DNA from: Nelumbo lutea
Lineage: Eukaryota; Streptophyta; Magnoliopsida; Proteales; Nelumbonaceae
DNA: 64,000 bases
Assembly: GCA_022828595.1 (NCBI GenBank)
Contig: JAKGHH010000003.1
Location: 16,864,934-16,928,933 of the forward strand
Reading direction: 5' to 3'
Each line of letters opens with the position of its first letter. The first letter of the stretch is position 1. A program made the position numbers and the translations under genes. Below are positions 1-11,564 of this stretch, piece after piece. The notes below the pieces were generated by a model, which worked only from the letters and a program-made list of their open reading frames with translations, did not search any database and was not told where the DNA came from.

Positions 1-873
1 GTTTGACAAAATGGTCCAGTGTTCAATCTTAGTCATCCCATTATAATTAATTAAATATCAGCATAAGGTATGGGTGGGCCTGTTCTTATCCACACTTCAA
101 GCCCGATCAGCTTTTACACAAGAGAGTGTGTTAGAGAATAAAAACCTATTCAGGAACCCCACATGACAGCTTAAGCTTTTAGGTTGATTGGTTACTTGAG
201 AGAGAGTGGCTCCAAGAACACTCATCAACTGGGTTTATTTAGTTTGTCATCTATAAAACTAGAGTTCGAACATTTACACTATACAACTATATTAAAATAA
301 CCAATATAAATAGCTCTTCCATCTTGTCTTAATACGAGACAGACGGACAGAGAGAGAATGAAATACCAGGCGATGAAATAAAAAAAGAAAGAAGAAGCAG
401 AAGATTGGTGGTTAAAGGCAAGACCTTAAGGCCTAGTTTTTGCAATGCAGTTTCATTTGCACTGGTGCACAAGTGTGGGAATGCAGCTGAATTGAATGCA
501 ATTTTGATTTTTTTTTTTTTTTTTTTTGTTTCAAATTTCACTTTCTTTGTTGGCAGTGTAAATGAAGTAAAATAAAATCTAAAGCAAAAAACACAAAGCA
601 AGAGTGAATCAGAATTTATACTTGTCTAGTTTGCACTGACATGCAATTATATATTTGTTTCATAATTCTGACATGCAATTATATTAGTGCAAATGAAATG
701 CACGAGCCCAAATGACCAACTGAGCACCATCTTGACATAGAAATTCCACCCAAGAATGGGAAGGCAAAGTTAATCCCATTTAAAAGGTGAGCAAAGAGAT
801 AAGTACTACTATACTAGAAATCAGCAATTCATAGTTGACCTTAGAATTGTAATAGATACGGAAAAGCCATTAT
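1..873. other. non-coding stretch, probably fucosyltransferase intron 1
   Basis: No gene is recognised here. The stretch lies downstream, on the minus strand, of the first exon ending at 903, so it is most likely intron sequence of that gene. It contains a T-rich run near 509-528 and nothing else I can name. Confidence 0.4.
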
Positions 874-902
874 TTAGTTTTTAAATAAACAGAAACAAGT
901 AC

Positions 903-1152
903 CTTCTTCAGTTTTTACTTCAAAAACCCTTGCCTCTGCAAATCCCCGAACTCGATCCGACGCTAGGTCTCGATAAATGACGGAGGCTGTAAAAAAAACT
1001 GACGAAACCATCAAACCTGCAGCCAAGATCCCCATCAACTTCATCATATTGAACCTAGTCTTCCTCTCCGGAACTCGGGAAACAATGGCATTTACCGGAT
1101 CTGTGAGCTTTGACGAATATACTTGCGTCCTGAACCTCTTCATATCCATCAA
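903..1152 (-). CDS. first exon of a probable galactoside 2-alpha-L-fucosyltransferase (partial)
   Basis: The reading frame starts MMDMKRF and encodes a short basic N-terminus. A single hydrophobic segment follows at about residues 38-60 (KLMGILAAGLMVSSVFFTA), and then the motif GFAEARV. That layout is a type II Golgi membrane anchor followed by a stem. The GFAEARV motif just after the anchor is what I recall from plant xyloglucan fucosyltransferases of the FUT1 family (GT37), which add fucose to xyloglucan galactose in the Golgi. The exon ends at 903 in a good donor, AAG followed by GTACTTG. The large catalytic exon would lie on the minus strand below coordinate 1, so it cannot be checked. 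Without the catalytic domain the family call rests on the anchor-plus-motif resemblance. It could also be another type II Golgi protein. Confidence 0.55.
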
Positions 1153-1269
1153 ATTCTCAAGTGGGCATCACAAATTCCTACTCATTTCCCACAGAGAAAA
1201 AGGAGACTTCTTGGATCTGATCTTGCAGAGGAACCACGACTATGATTCTCAAACAGTTGGCGAGTAAAT

Positions 1270-2498
1270 AAAAAATAAAATCTTTCAAAAAAATAAACTG
1301 TGAAGAATGCGAGGGATAAATTCAAGTAAAACGGCGAATTAATAAGCTGGCCGAGAACTTTGTAACAAAGATTCTCGGTTGTCGGAGAAGGAGCTTTACT
1401 TGCTTAGATTTCCGGGACGAAGCTCTACTGTAAGGATTTTGAAGCTCCTGCAACGCAAAGATTTGGACTATGGAGTCAAGTGTTGCAGTGAGCTATTGAC
1501 TGACTTGTTCATGAGATAAAACCATTAAACATTTACCAGATGGTTTGGTTTGTTGGTCGCTTGAGCTTGATGGAATGCCTGAGGACCAGAACCTAAAAGG
1601 TAAACCTCAATCGAGAAACCACTGGACCAGGATCTTCTTTCGAATGATTAAAATTGTAGGTTTCAAGGACAATGATGAATAAATCTGTTTTACCCATCCA
1701 TATATAAAAACAAAAATACTTGCGCCCTATGAATGACTTGAATTACCGTGACATTGAATTGTCGGCTCCTTCTCGCTGCTCACGAATACCGCGTAAATGG
1801 AATTATGGACCCACTACCGGTCTACCACTAGAGCGCTCAGGATATGCTACCTATAAATCGTTCCCACATCCTTACCAACAAGGCACCACCGCCATCATCT
1901 TCCCTTGAATGACAAGAGATGTTCCAAATGCGCATCTATAATGTCACGTGGGCAGAGATGCGGGAACAACTCGTGGATCACATCTCCTCCCCACACGCGG
2001 ACGCCGCAAAACACCGCATAACACATCTCCGCCATGTATTAGTAATATCTCCCATAATACCAAAATAGATGATGTTATCGTTGGAAGATATTCTCAATAT
2101 ACCGCGGGGATGTTATCATTGATTCCGCACCCTATTGAACAGCTAAAACTTTCACTTAATCCTATATCAAAATAGTCTCCACATGTAATTGCATGGGGAA
2201 CATCTCCTGTGCTTGTATGCTATTATGTATGGAGAGGTGTTCTGTGGGTAGTTTCTTGTGGTTGTGGGTAGGATATCCAGACCAGAGTAGGTCCATAGGA
2301 TACATGGACCCTCCAATAAATGAATTGGATCTGCTCACAACAAATACTGTCCCCATGCACTTCTAATATCATCCGTGTCCATACATCTCATTATGAGACT
2401 AGAACTCACGTGGTGAGACACATCATGTGTGCAACGTGAGAAACAATACAAAGACCTTATATTCGCTGAATTTTCATCTGCATTAAGAACACCCTGTA
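1270..2498. other. intergenic, no feature recognised
   Basis: This stretch is presumably the upstream region of the minus-strand gene starting at 1152, plus unassigned sequence. Short open frames are present but show no domain or codon signal I trust. Confidence 0.4.
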
Positions 2499-3106
2499 CT
2501 ATGGGGTTAGTGCCAATTACCCCCTCAACTTTCATTTGCAATAAAAAAGAACTCTGAACTTTTACTTTGCCACAAATATCCCTTAAGTCAAATGACAGAC
2601 TATGTTAACTTAACAAAATACTTAATTGATTTTGTTTTCTTTTCCTCACCTTATTATCTTAAACCCTAATTGACAAAAAATACCTCCATTATCTTCAAAT
2701 GAAACCAATTAAATAATCGTTTCACTGACATAGAAAAACAAGTTTATTTAAATTTTTGTTTCATTTTCACTAACATGAATGTCTTTCTTCATCTTAAAAT
2801 ATAAAAATCACCCATTCATTTCTCCAATAAATTAAGAAAAACCAAACAAAACCTTATATATATTGAATCCAACCAGAAATTTGCAAGGATCTAATAGAAT
2901 AATCAAGGGGATTTCAATATTGTATTTAAAAAACCAATCGAATCATAAAATTGTTCAAATAAATAAGAAAATGGTAGTTTGGAGATTTAAAATTTTTAAA
3001 CTGTTGAGTGATGATATTTTTTGAAGTTTAATTGATGAAATTCTAATGGAGGGGTATTTGTCACAAATGAAAGTTCATGGGGTAATTGTCATTGACTCCA
3101 TTGTAG
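2499..3106. repeat. MITE-like element with roughly 45 bp terminal inverted repeats
   Basis: The left end (CTATGGGGTTAGTGCCAATT...) is matched in inverted orientation by the right end, which reads GGGGTAATTGTCATTGACTC. The shared core is 'caattacccc...caactttcatttg'. The interior is AT-rich and non-coding. A related end occurs at about 17585-17625. I did not find a clean target duplication. Confidence 0.5.
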
Positions 3107-3183
3107 AGGGGATCTTTTTCACAGGCTTAGTCTAGAAGGAGTACAAATACAAATGTATAGAGTGTAAAACCTTGTATTTTATT

Positions 3184-3931
3184 GGGATAATAGTAGATAA
3201 GGGCAACTTTTTACCCTTAATATCAATAAAAAATACTATTTTATATAATAACCAAAACGAAGTATTTATTTTGGGAAAATATCAAATAAAGGCAATGTCA
3301 CTGTTCATCATCTTCATCTGCCTTTGTTAAGTCCTCCAATGATGGTCTACCACCCTATCAACTAAAACTGTGTAAATTCTCTTCCTCGACAATCATGTAG
3401 CAAATGCAGAGAAAGATTATCATAAACTTCAAATTCATGGACCTCCTCACGATGATGGCCTATAGTTTACAAATCTGTGCTTCGAATGCAGACAACGTAG
3501 TATGCCGCTACTTGTCGCTGTAGGAACTGCAGCAAATCCAATCGGGAAGACGATGTACACCGATACTTCCTCCAACGTCGGTAGTTCTGTTGGGTTCACA
3601 TCAATCGATGTATTTTGGGTTTCTTCTTCAGGTGCACAAGACAAAATGGGGTATAGCCTTGATGGATGAGTATTTCCATTTCAACGTTAATGGAAGTTGA
3701 GATGTGTAGTTCTTCAAAGATGGATATAGAGGCAGAGCAATCTATGGGAATGCCTCCTCTACCCCCTCCTATACCGTCGAAGTGAGTGAATACAAAGGCA
3801 GAGGAGGAAGACAAGTGACTGCCCTTTTTTTATATTTTCTAATAAAAGTTACCCCATTTTGATTATTATGTAGAAATATTATTTTTTATTGATTTTAAGG
3901 GCTAAAAGTTGCCCTTATTTGCTAGAATCCC
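3184..3931. mobile_element. Mutator-like MITE with about 60 bp TIRs
   Basis: The left TIR (3184-3243) starts GGGATAATAGTAGATAAGGG. The right TIR (about 3872-3931), read in reverse complement, starts GGGATTCTAGCAAATAAGGG. Both continue through 'caactttt...cccttaa.atcaataaaaaat'. Long TIRs and a possible decayed 9-bp duplication (3175-3183 TATTTTATT and 3932-3940 TATTTTGTA, 7 of 9) point to the Mutator superfamily. The interior is non-AT-rich and has no transposase. Weaker inverted similarity continues further inward, so the arms may be longer than 60 bp. Confidence 0.6.
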
Positions 3932-3940
3932 TATTTTGTA

Positions 3941-4713
3941 TTATTTTTATATGTATTTGCATTGTACATTTTGCACTCTACATATTTGTAGAGTGCAAAA
4001 CAAAAATGTTTGGTTCATGTGAGTGCAAAGTGGTTCAAGATTTACACAACCACGTTGCACTCAATTCATTTGTTTTGGAAGATGCAAATTTTCATCAATG
4101 CAAATACAATTGTTCCTTGTTACCAAATGGTGTTCTAGCTACTCCCACCATTAAACAAATATAAAAAATAACAGACCATTAAATAAATATAAAAAATAAC
4201 AAAAGTCCTTTTGTTAAATACTTCTTTTTGAAATTACAGAATCTAGAAAATCTCTTGTTGAGTGCATTCTTGAACGTAAGAGTAGGCTCAGCTTCTTATG
4301 GTTCTTCTATTGAAAGACTAATGATTAACCTGAAAACATGAAAACGTGTTCAAGGTTGCTAAACATCCCTTCTGCACTTCTAAAAACACCTGAAAACATC
4401 ACCTGGAGCAGAAGTTATAATTCATTGACATTTGTAAATCTCAATTTTCAATGCGAACTTTCTGAGATTATTAGAGTTCACTGAACAAGACATACACCAA
4501 GCATGGTAGCCATATTTGGGTGGATCATGCCAGAACCTTTTGCGATTCCCCCAATTTTTATGCAAGTTCCTCCAACCTATGCAACCCAACAATTGCGATC
4601 ATGGATATGACATCACGTTAAAATTGTCAGGAGCATGAAAATTAAGTACATACAAAATAATGCTCCCACAAAGTACTGTTTTTATGTTACTTCTCCGTTC
4701 AAGTAATTAAAGT
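3941..4713. other. intergenic, no feature recognised
   Basis: AT-rich, no coding signal, and no repeat ends that I could pair. Confidence 0.35.
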
Positions 4714-5052
4714 TGAAGATGATCAAGACTGCTATCAGTCTTGGAATTTCAGGTTCGAACAGAAGAGAAAGTGAAGAAGAAAGAGGAGAAAGATTAGTGA
4801 AAGAGCAGTAGAACACAAGTTTGAAAGGAAGAACAGATTCTAATTAATCTGCTGCCGCCACTTCAACTTAATATTTATATATTATGCTAGTTACATGAAA
4901 GGACACATCTGCCCTTGGTGTTTACATCATAACACTTAACAATATAAAACTAAAAAGTAAATAACAGAAAAACATAACAAATAGACTAGGTACACTCTAC
5001 CCTATTGACAGAATGGCCCCACAGCTGTGAGGCCCACATCAATTTCTCTACA
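4714..5052 (-). repeat. 3' LTR of the minus-strand Copia
   Basis: On the plus strand it starts TGAAGATGATC and ends TTTCTCTACA, a TG...CA terminus. It pairs with 9296-9620 and differs by roughly ten substitutions. It carries about 27 bp near its right end that are missing from the other LTR, and it lacks a short duplication (around 'aactagaataac') found there. Confidence 0.9.
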
Positions 5053-8000
5053 CTCCCCCTCAAGTTGGGAGTAAATGTTTATCATTCCCAACTTGGATAG
5101 ATCCGCTTCTAGCTTCTTTCTTGATACGGCTTTAGTGAGGATATCTACTAGTTGCATACTAGAAGTGATGTAAGGGAGGCATACTTCTTGAGATGAGGCC
5201 CTCTCTCGTACAAAATGCCGATCAACTTCAATGTGTTTGGTTCTGTCATGCTGCACTGGATTATGTGCTATATTAATGGCTACTTGATTATCACAATACA
5301 GCATCAGAGGCTTCTCATACTCAATACTCAACTCCTCAAGTAGAGATCTTAGTCATAGGATTTCAGCCACTCCGTTGGCCATGGACCTGTATTCTGCTTC
5401 AGCACTAGACCGGGAGACAACACTCCATTTCTTATTTCTCCAGGAGACAAGGTTTCCTCCCACAAGGGCACAATATCCTGAGGTAAACCGTCTGTCATCA
5501 ACACTCCCAGCCCAATCGGCATCCGTATAGACCTCTACCTTCATGTGGTTATTGTTCTTGAACAGTATACCTCTACTCAGGCATCTCTTCAAGTATGCTA
5601 GTATTCTTTCTGCTACTAGAAGGTGCATGATTCTAGGAGAATGCATGTACTGACTGACAACACTAACTGCATAACTGATATCTAGCCGAGTGAGGCACAG
5701 ATATAGGAGCTTTCCCACTAACCGCTAGAACATAACTTTGTCTTCAAGCAGCTCTCCACTCTCTGCACTAATCCTGTGGTTCTGTTCAATGGGTGTATCT
5801 ACAGGTTTGACACCCAACTTTCCAGTTTCAGCCAACAGATCTAAAACATATTTCCTCTGTGAGACAAAGATCCCTTGTTTAGATCTAGCAACCTCAATAC
5901 CCAAAAAATACCATAGTGGACCCAAATCTTTCACCTCAAACTCTTAATGAAGGAGTTGTTTGAGGGACTCAATCTCATGGTTGTCATTTCCTGTCACCAC
6001 AATATCATCAACATATACTGCAAGTAGTGTCAGTGAAGACTCCACCCTCTTGATGAAAAGTGTATGATCTGATTGGGCCTGTACATAACCGAACTTCCCA
6101 AGAGCTAGTTTGAATCTGTCGAACCAAGCTCTAGGTGACTGCTTCAAACCATACAATGCCTTATTGAGCCGGCAGACCTTCTTACCTGTCTCTGTATCAT
6201 AGTATCCAGGAGGCAACTGCATGTAAACCTCTTCCTACAAGACCCCATTCAGGAATGCATTTTTAACATCCATTTAGTACAAAGGCCAAGTGTGGTTTGC
6301 TGCAAGAGATAATAGAACCCGAATGGTGGTCATCTTGGCTACCGGGGCAAACGTCTCCAAGTAATCTATGCCATAAGTCTGAGTGAACCATTTTGCAACT
6401 AGCCGAGCTTTGTACCTCTCAATGGAACCATCTGCATTATGCTTTACAGTAAATACCCATCTGCATCCAACTGGTTTCTTTCCTTTGGGGAAGTCAACTA
6501 GCTCCCATGTATTATTTTTCAATAGAGCATCCATTTCAACTTGCATTGCACCTCTCCAATCCGGGACTGATAAGGCCTCTTGCACTGTTCTTGGAATAGG
6601 GACATTGGAAATGGAACTAAGGTAGGACCTGTAGGTAGGAGATAGGCAAACATAGGATAAAAAATGGGAAATACAGTGGGCTGTAGATGTGGTACAATGT
6701 CGTTTCCCTTTACGGACTGCAATCGAAAGATCAAGGTCATCTGTAGGAGGTGAAATGGCAACAATAAAAGAAGTCTCTGTGGGTCCTGGGACTGTAATGC
6801 CTGGACCTGGAGCCACATATGAGATTGGAGCTGGCCTGGACTGCTGATGATCGGGATCAACCTGCCTGCACCGCCTGTGATAGACTCTCAACTCCTGATC
6901 CCTCTGGCCACCCTCACCATTGCAGCTCCCATCACCCAATGGAATAGGTAAAGGAACTACCCCACTCACACTGCTCTCCCCCTAAAGACATGGACCTAAA
7001 CCCCTACTCTCACTACTCTCCCCCTAAGGAGAAACCCGAGGATAATAGGGTGTCTCCTCAAAGAAAGTGACATCCATGGAGACGAACTTCCTCCCTGAGA
7101 CATGATCATAGCAGCAATACCCTTTTTGAGTTCGTGCATAACCAAGGAAAATGCATTTGGAGGCCTTGGGTTCAAACTTGGAGTGATGGGGTCCGAGAAG
7201 CTGAACAAAGCAAGTACAACCGAATGTCTTAAGGAGAATAGAAAATAACTCCTCATGTGGGTATAGAAGGGAAAAAGGAGATCGCAAATCAAGAACCCAG
7301 GAAGGAATCCGATTAATAAGATAGACTGTCGTGAGGATAGCATCACCCCAGAAGCGAATAGGGACATTGGAGGTAAACATAAGACTTCTAGCCACCTCCA
7401 AGATGTGTCTATTCTTCCTTTCTGCAACCCCATTCTGTTGAGGTGTATGAGGGCAAGAGCTCTGATGGATAACCCCATGAGTAAGAAGGTAAGATGCCAA
7501 TGACTTAGCAAAGTACTCATTTGCATTATCAAATCTAAGAACTTTAATCTTGGCATCAAACTGTGTTAGGATCATTTGGTGAAAGTTTTGGGTCAGGGCG
7601 AGAACCTCATCTCGTGAACGCATAAAATAAACCCAAGAAAATCGGGTATGGTCATCAACAAATAACAAAAAATATATGTACCCACCCATAGAAGGAATGT
7701 GATATGGCCCCCAAACATCCGTATGCACAAGATCAAAAAGACGATTACTCCTTTTATTACTCAATGAATAAGAGCTTCTACAATGTTTAGCAAACTTACA
7801 ACTTTCACATTGCAACTGGGACAACTCAACAGACTCAAACAAAGTAGGAAACAAACTCTTTAAGGATCGAAAAGACAAATGACTCAATCGGTTATGCCAA
7901 AGCATAACCGAACTCACACTTTAGGAAACAAGTGACCTCTTACCCACTGACTTTTCCCGACGAGAACTCTCCCCGAGCAGATAGATCCCATTCGTCTCAC

Positions 8001-8463
8001 GGTCAGTCCCAATCACCTTTTTCGTCTCCAGGTCCTGAAAAACACACCAACCAGGGAAGAAAGTTACTGAGCAGTTCATGTGTTTGGTAATACTACTGAT
8101 TGAAAGGAGGTTAGTATCAAGCTTAGGAACATGTAAGACAGAAGACAAGAAGATCGTATCTGATAACTTAATGTCCCCCTTCCCATAAATAGGAACCAGG
8201 GAGCCATCAGCAATAGATACTCTATCCCTACCAGATGACAAATGGTAAGAGGTAAACAGTGAAGGCAAGCTAGTCATGTGGTCGGATGCACTTGAATCTA
8301 TTACCCAACAAGGTTCAGTAGTACCTGGAGTTGAGGCATGGTAGGCTAAAGCTAGAGTACTTGAATTTACGGTTGTAATCTGACCACCCATCTCAGAAAC
8401 ACTACCATAACTGATGCTCCCAAAGCTTCCTTCTACCTGATTTTTAAACTCCATCTCGGTCAA
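5002..8463 (-). pseudogene. copia pol (protease-integrase-RT-RNase H) with in-frame stops
   Basis: One uninterrupted reading frame runs from 8463 down to 5002, broken only by stop codons. They end at about 7921, 7024, 6274, 5944, 5725 and 5353, with further ones near 6234 and 6982. The protease region (8463-7921) has IDSSASDHM, so the usual Gly of the active-site DSGA is Ser. The integrase (7917-7024) has the HHCC finger (WHNRLSHL, then CESC), HTDVWGP and the catalytic-core PQQNGVAERKNR. The RT (about 6700-5725) carries YVDDIV. RNase H (5718-5002) has VYTDADW, SSAEAEYRSM and the terminal YCDNQ...DRTKHIEVD. There is no frameshift. Confidence 0.9.
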
Positions 8464-9295
8464 GTCTTAAAACAACACTTGGACTACCAATAACAACCAA
8501 AAATAGTATAGGCCTAATTTGTATTCACAGTGTATGTGCACAACTGGGATAACTCTGATATGAAACCAACTAACAAACACAACAATGGCTGTCCATAGAG
8601 CTCTAACCCCTTTAAGAGAGTTCGAAAACCCCAAAATACTCTGAAAAACAGCTTAGAAGGAGGTCTGATCTGCCTTTGCAGAATTAGGGTTTTAATCAGT
8701 CCTTAAAGTGATCGATTCAGTTGCACAATCTAATCAGTACTGTATAGATAGACTTGTAGTATGGTTAATATGAAACCCTAGAATTCGATCAATGCCAACA
8801 ATAAACTTGAGGACAGCTCTAAGTAGATCACAAGGTTCGGTCCAGCACTAGGGCTTTCCGCAAGATCACTTTCAAACTCTAGTGTAGAAAGAAACAAGGC
8901 TGAGACAGTTCGGTGTAAACCAGTAGGGTTTTAGTCACAATAGAACAGTAAGGTTTGCTGTAAAACCCTAGTGAATCGAAGAGATGAAAACCTAGAATGG
9001 TTCAGCCTTCCTCTCCAGATAGGTCCAACCTATCTTTTCTTAGAAAAGTAAATGACTTACAAGAAAAGAATTGTTCGCTGCCTTCTAGGGCTACCCGAAC
9101 CCTAGTCTTCTCTGATCCTTCCTGACCACCAATACTCTGCAACCATAACAAAACTTCCAACAACTGCTAGCACTTCTGGCAATCTCCAAGAATCAGTCTG
9201 CGAACTCCACCTTTTCAGCTTCTAGTCCTAGGAGATTCTCATGTGGTCGGCTAGTATTAGACTCACATAAGAAACCCAACTTGGCTCTGATACCA
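8464..9295 (-). other. leader of the Copia with PBS; gag missing
   Basis: The Met-tRNA primer site lies at 9283-9295, directly inside the 5' LTR. The following roughly 800 bases hold no gag-like frame, no CCHC knuckle and no long open frame on the minus strand. The region matches nothing I recognise. It suggests gag was deleted or replaced, making the element non-autonomous. Confidence 0.6.
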
Positions 9296-9620
9296 TGAAG
9301 ATGATCAAGACTGCTATCAGTCTTGGAATTTCAGGTTTGAACAGAAGAGAAAGTGAAGAAGAAAAAGGAGAAAGATTAGTGAGAGAGCAGTAGAACACAG
9401 GTTTGAAAGGAATGACAGATTCTAATTAATCTGTCGCCGCCACTTCAACTTAATATTTATATGTTATGCTAGTTACATGAAAGGACACATCTACCCTTGG
9501 TGTTTACATCATAACACTTAACAATATAAAACTAAAAAGTAAATAACAACTAGAATAACAGAAAAACATAACAAATAGACTAGGTACATTCTACCCTACG
9601 GACACATCAGTTTCTCTACA
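9296..9620 (-). repeat. 5' LTR of the minus-strand Copia
   Basis: It pairs with 4714-5052 and sits next to the Met-tRNA primer site, so it is the 5' LTR of an element read on the minus strand. It has a deletion of about 27 bp before its right end compared with its partner. Confidence 0.9.
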
Positions 9621-10105
9621 AATGTGTTATGCCAGCATGACTTCTTTTATTAAAGATGCAACAAAACTCAGAAGGCACAAGAAATATAATAAAAATGAAT
9701 AATATATCTTGGAGCAATGATTATGAGAATGGATGGATTTTCTTTTCCAAAAGAAACTAAGAGCAAAACTTCTTCAAGGTAGACATTAGAAAATATATGT
9801 ATAAAGCACAACTTGACTGTCATTTTGTATTATAGAAAGCCGGTCTTACAAACTTAAACTAGACACTAGAGTGAAATCTTGAAGTTTCTTTTTTCTTTGC
9901 TTTTGGGGGGCAAATAACAGTTCTTAAACAATTTTATCAAAGAGTTTTTCACAAGTACCAGTAATTCAATAGTTTCATTAAAGATAGGGAAACAAAGCAA
10001 TTCACACTCAAATTACACGCTAGAGCCTAAGCTGCCAAATCATTCAATTCTACACTGCAATTTTTTATTTTTACATTGTTTGCCTCTTTCCCTGGTTCGC
10101 CTCAA
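9621..10105. other. spacer between two LTR elements, no feature recognised
   Basis: AT-rich spacer with no coding or repeat signal I can support. Confidence 0.35.
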
Positions 10106-10128
10106 AGAGCCCACTAAGGGTCTGTTTG

Positions 10129-10523
10129 TGTTGAGACCCAAACACCCCCTCCAGAACCCACTAGGGGAGTGGAGCAGGCCGCCACCTATCAGCCATTCAC
10201 AAGAAGACAGAGGAGCCAGGTGGCAGAGCCCTAGAATTAGTTACACTTAGAGTTGGTTACTTTGCCACCTGAAGATTTTCCACCCATGTTATCTGCCAGT
10301 TAGTTATTCAGAAATCACAGGATATTCCCTGTGATATTACACCTGTAGACCAGCTATATAAGGCCATCATCACATAATGAAGGCAATGAATGATTCCCCC
10401 TTAGTTTTCCTCTCCCTAATTCCAGTTTCTTCCTTCCCTCCCTTCTCTCTTTTCTCTCCATTTTCTGTTTCAGGAGGTCAAGCCTCCCTCGAAGAGGTTT
10501 CCGAGGTGAGCAAAAACTCACCA
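10129..10523 (+). repeat. 5' LTR of the gypsy element
   Basis: TG...CA ends. By eye it differs from the 3' LTR at about 17 of 395 positions plus a 2-bp indel. It contains TATATAAGG near 10352, a plausible TATA box for the element transcript. Confidence 0.9.
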
Positions 10524-10555
10524 AGTTGGTATCAGAGCAAGGTTGCAGACCAGCT

Positions 10556-11520
10556 ATGCTGCAGACAAGATCTTCTACCATGGAAGATAGAGTCGACCAA
10601 CTTGAGATTGGGTTCCATTAGGTACTGAACGAACTCAGGGATCTCAAGGTGGTCATCTCTAACCTCGCCTCCCAACAACAATCCGACGAGGCTAGTCATC
10701 CAACAGGGGTCGATGCCTCTGTTTCAGGTAGCTAGAGAACTAGGGGTTACCCCGCCGGAAAGGTTACTAAAATCAATTTTCCCAACTATTCCGGTGGAGA
10801 TCCCATTCATTGGATTTTCAGAGCAGAGAGATTCTTCGAGTATCATGAAACCCCTGCACACCAGCATGTCGCCATCGCTTCCATTCACCTAGAAGGCGAG
10901 CTATTCTCTGGCTTCAGTGGTATCGACAAACCCATCCTTAGGTAACTTGGGCGAAGTTCACAGAAGCCCTATGCATCCGTTTTGGGCTAAGAGCGTTCGT
11001 GGATTACGACGAACTCCTCACTTGACTAAAACAGACCGGGACAGTAGCAAACTACCAGCTCGAGTTCGAAAGAATGGCAACCAAGGTACATGGATGGCCA
11101 GAGAAGGCTTTGGTAGGGTGTTTCGTGGGAGGTCTCAAAGAAGACATCCGCTTGGAAGCGAGAGCTCTTCGACCAGCGACAGTCATGGCGGAGGTGGGTA
11201 TGGCTCGCCTGCAAGAAGAGAAGATGGATAGCATGCGCAGAACCAGCAAGCCTTCCTACCCGAATGTGAGGGCTCCCCAGCAGACCGAATAGCAACCCAT
11301 GAAACAAATTGGGGATTCTCAGAAGCCCAATCTGTCCAGGCCCATTGTGCCCTTCAAGCGCCTCTCATGGGCTGAGATGCAAGCCCGACGCGAGAAGGGC
11401 CTCTACTACAATTGTGATGACAAGTTTGGACCAGGCCATAAGTGTCGAGTCCAGCGAATGTTTCTCCTTCAAACAGAGGAAGAACCGGAAGAAAACATAG
11501 AAGATTGTGAACTTATCTAA
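10556..11520 (+). pseudogene. gypsy gag remnant with damaged zinc knuckle
   Basis: From an ATG at 10556 the frame reads MLQTRSSTMEDRVDQLEIGF and then meets a stop. Gag continues in pieces in different frames: FPNYSGGDPIHWIFRAERFF near 10780-10840, then a frame with the KVHGWPEKAL stretch near 11077-11115. The knuckle region at about 11397-11450 reads YYNCDDKFGPGHKC. The first Cys of the CCHC motif is Tyr here. At least two frameshifts and two stops separate the fragments, so no functional Gag can be made. Confidence 0.8.
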
Positions 11521-11564
11521 GTTGAACCAGAACTAGGGGAGCCGAGATCTCCTTACACGCCCTC

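Larger units (their letters stand above)
4714..9620 (-). mobile_element. Ty1/copia LTR retrotransposon, gag-less, minus strand
   Basis: The element is about 4.9 kb, bounded by LTRs at 4714-5052 and 9296-9620 and read on the minus strand. The primer-binding site is complementary to initiator-Met tRNA: TGGTATCAGAGCC on the minus strand at 9283-9295. The polypurine tract is at 5053-5069, just inside the left LTR. Flanking pentamers AAAGT (4709-4713) and AATGT (9621-9625) are a 4-of-5 target duplication. Pol order on the minus strand is protease, integrase, reverse transcriptase, RNase H, which defines copia. I see no gag or zinc knuckle between 8464 and 9282. The copy is defective through in-frame stops. 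Confidence 0.92.

Noticed and set aside
329..601. A 90-codon minus-strand frame rich in Lys and Leu
   Set aside because: It reads through a T/A homopolymer and has no domain or splice support.
10354..10628. Open frames on both strands of the gypsy LTR/leader
   Set aside because: They span the LTR and primer site and repeat in the other LTR; composition only.
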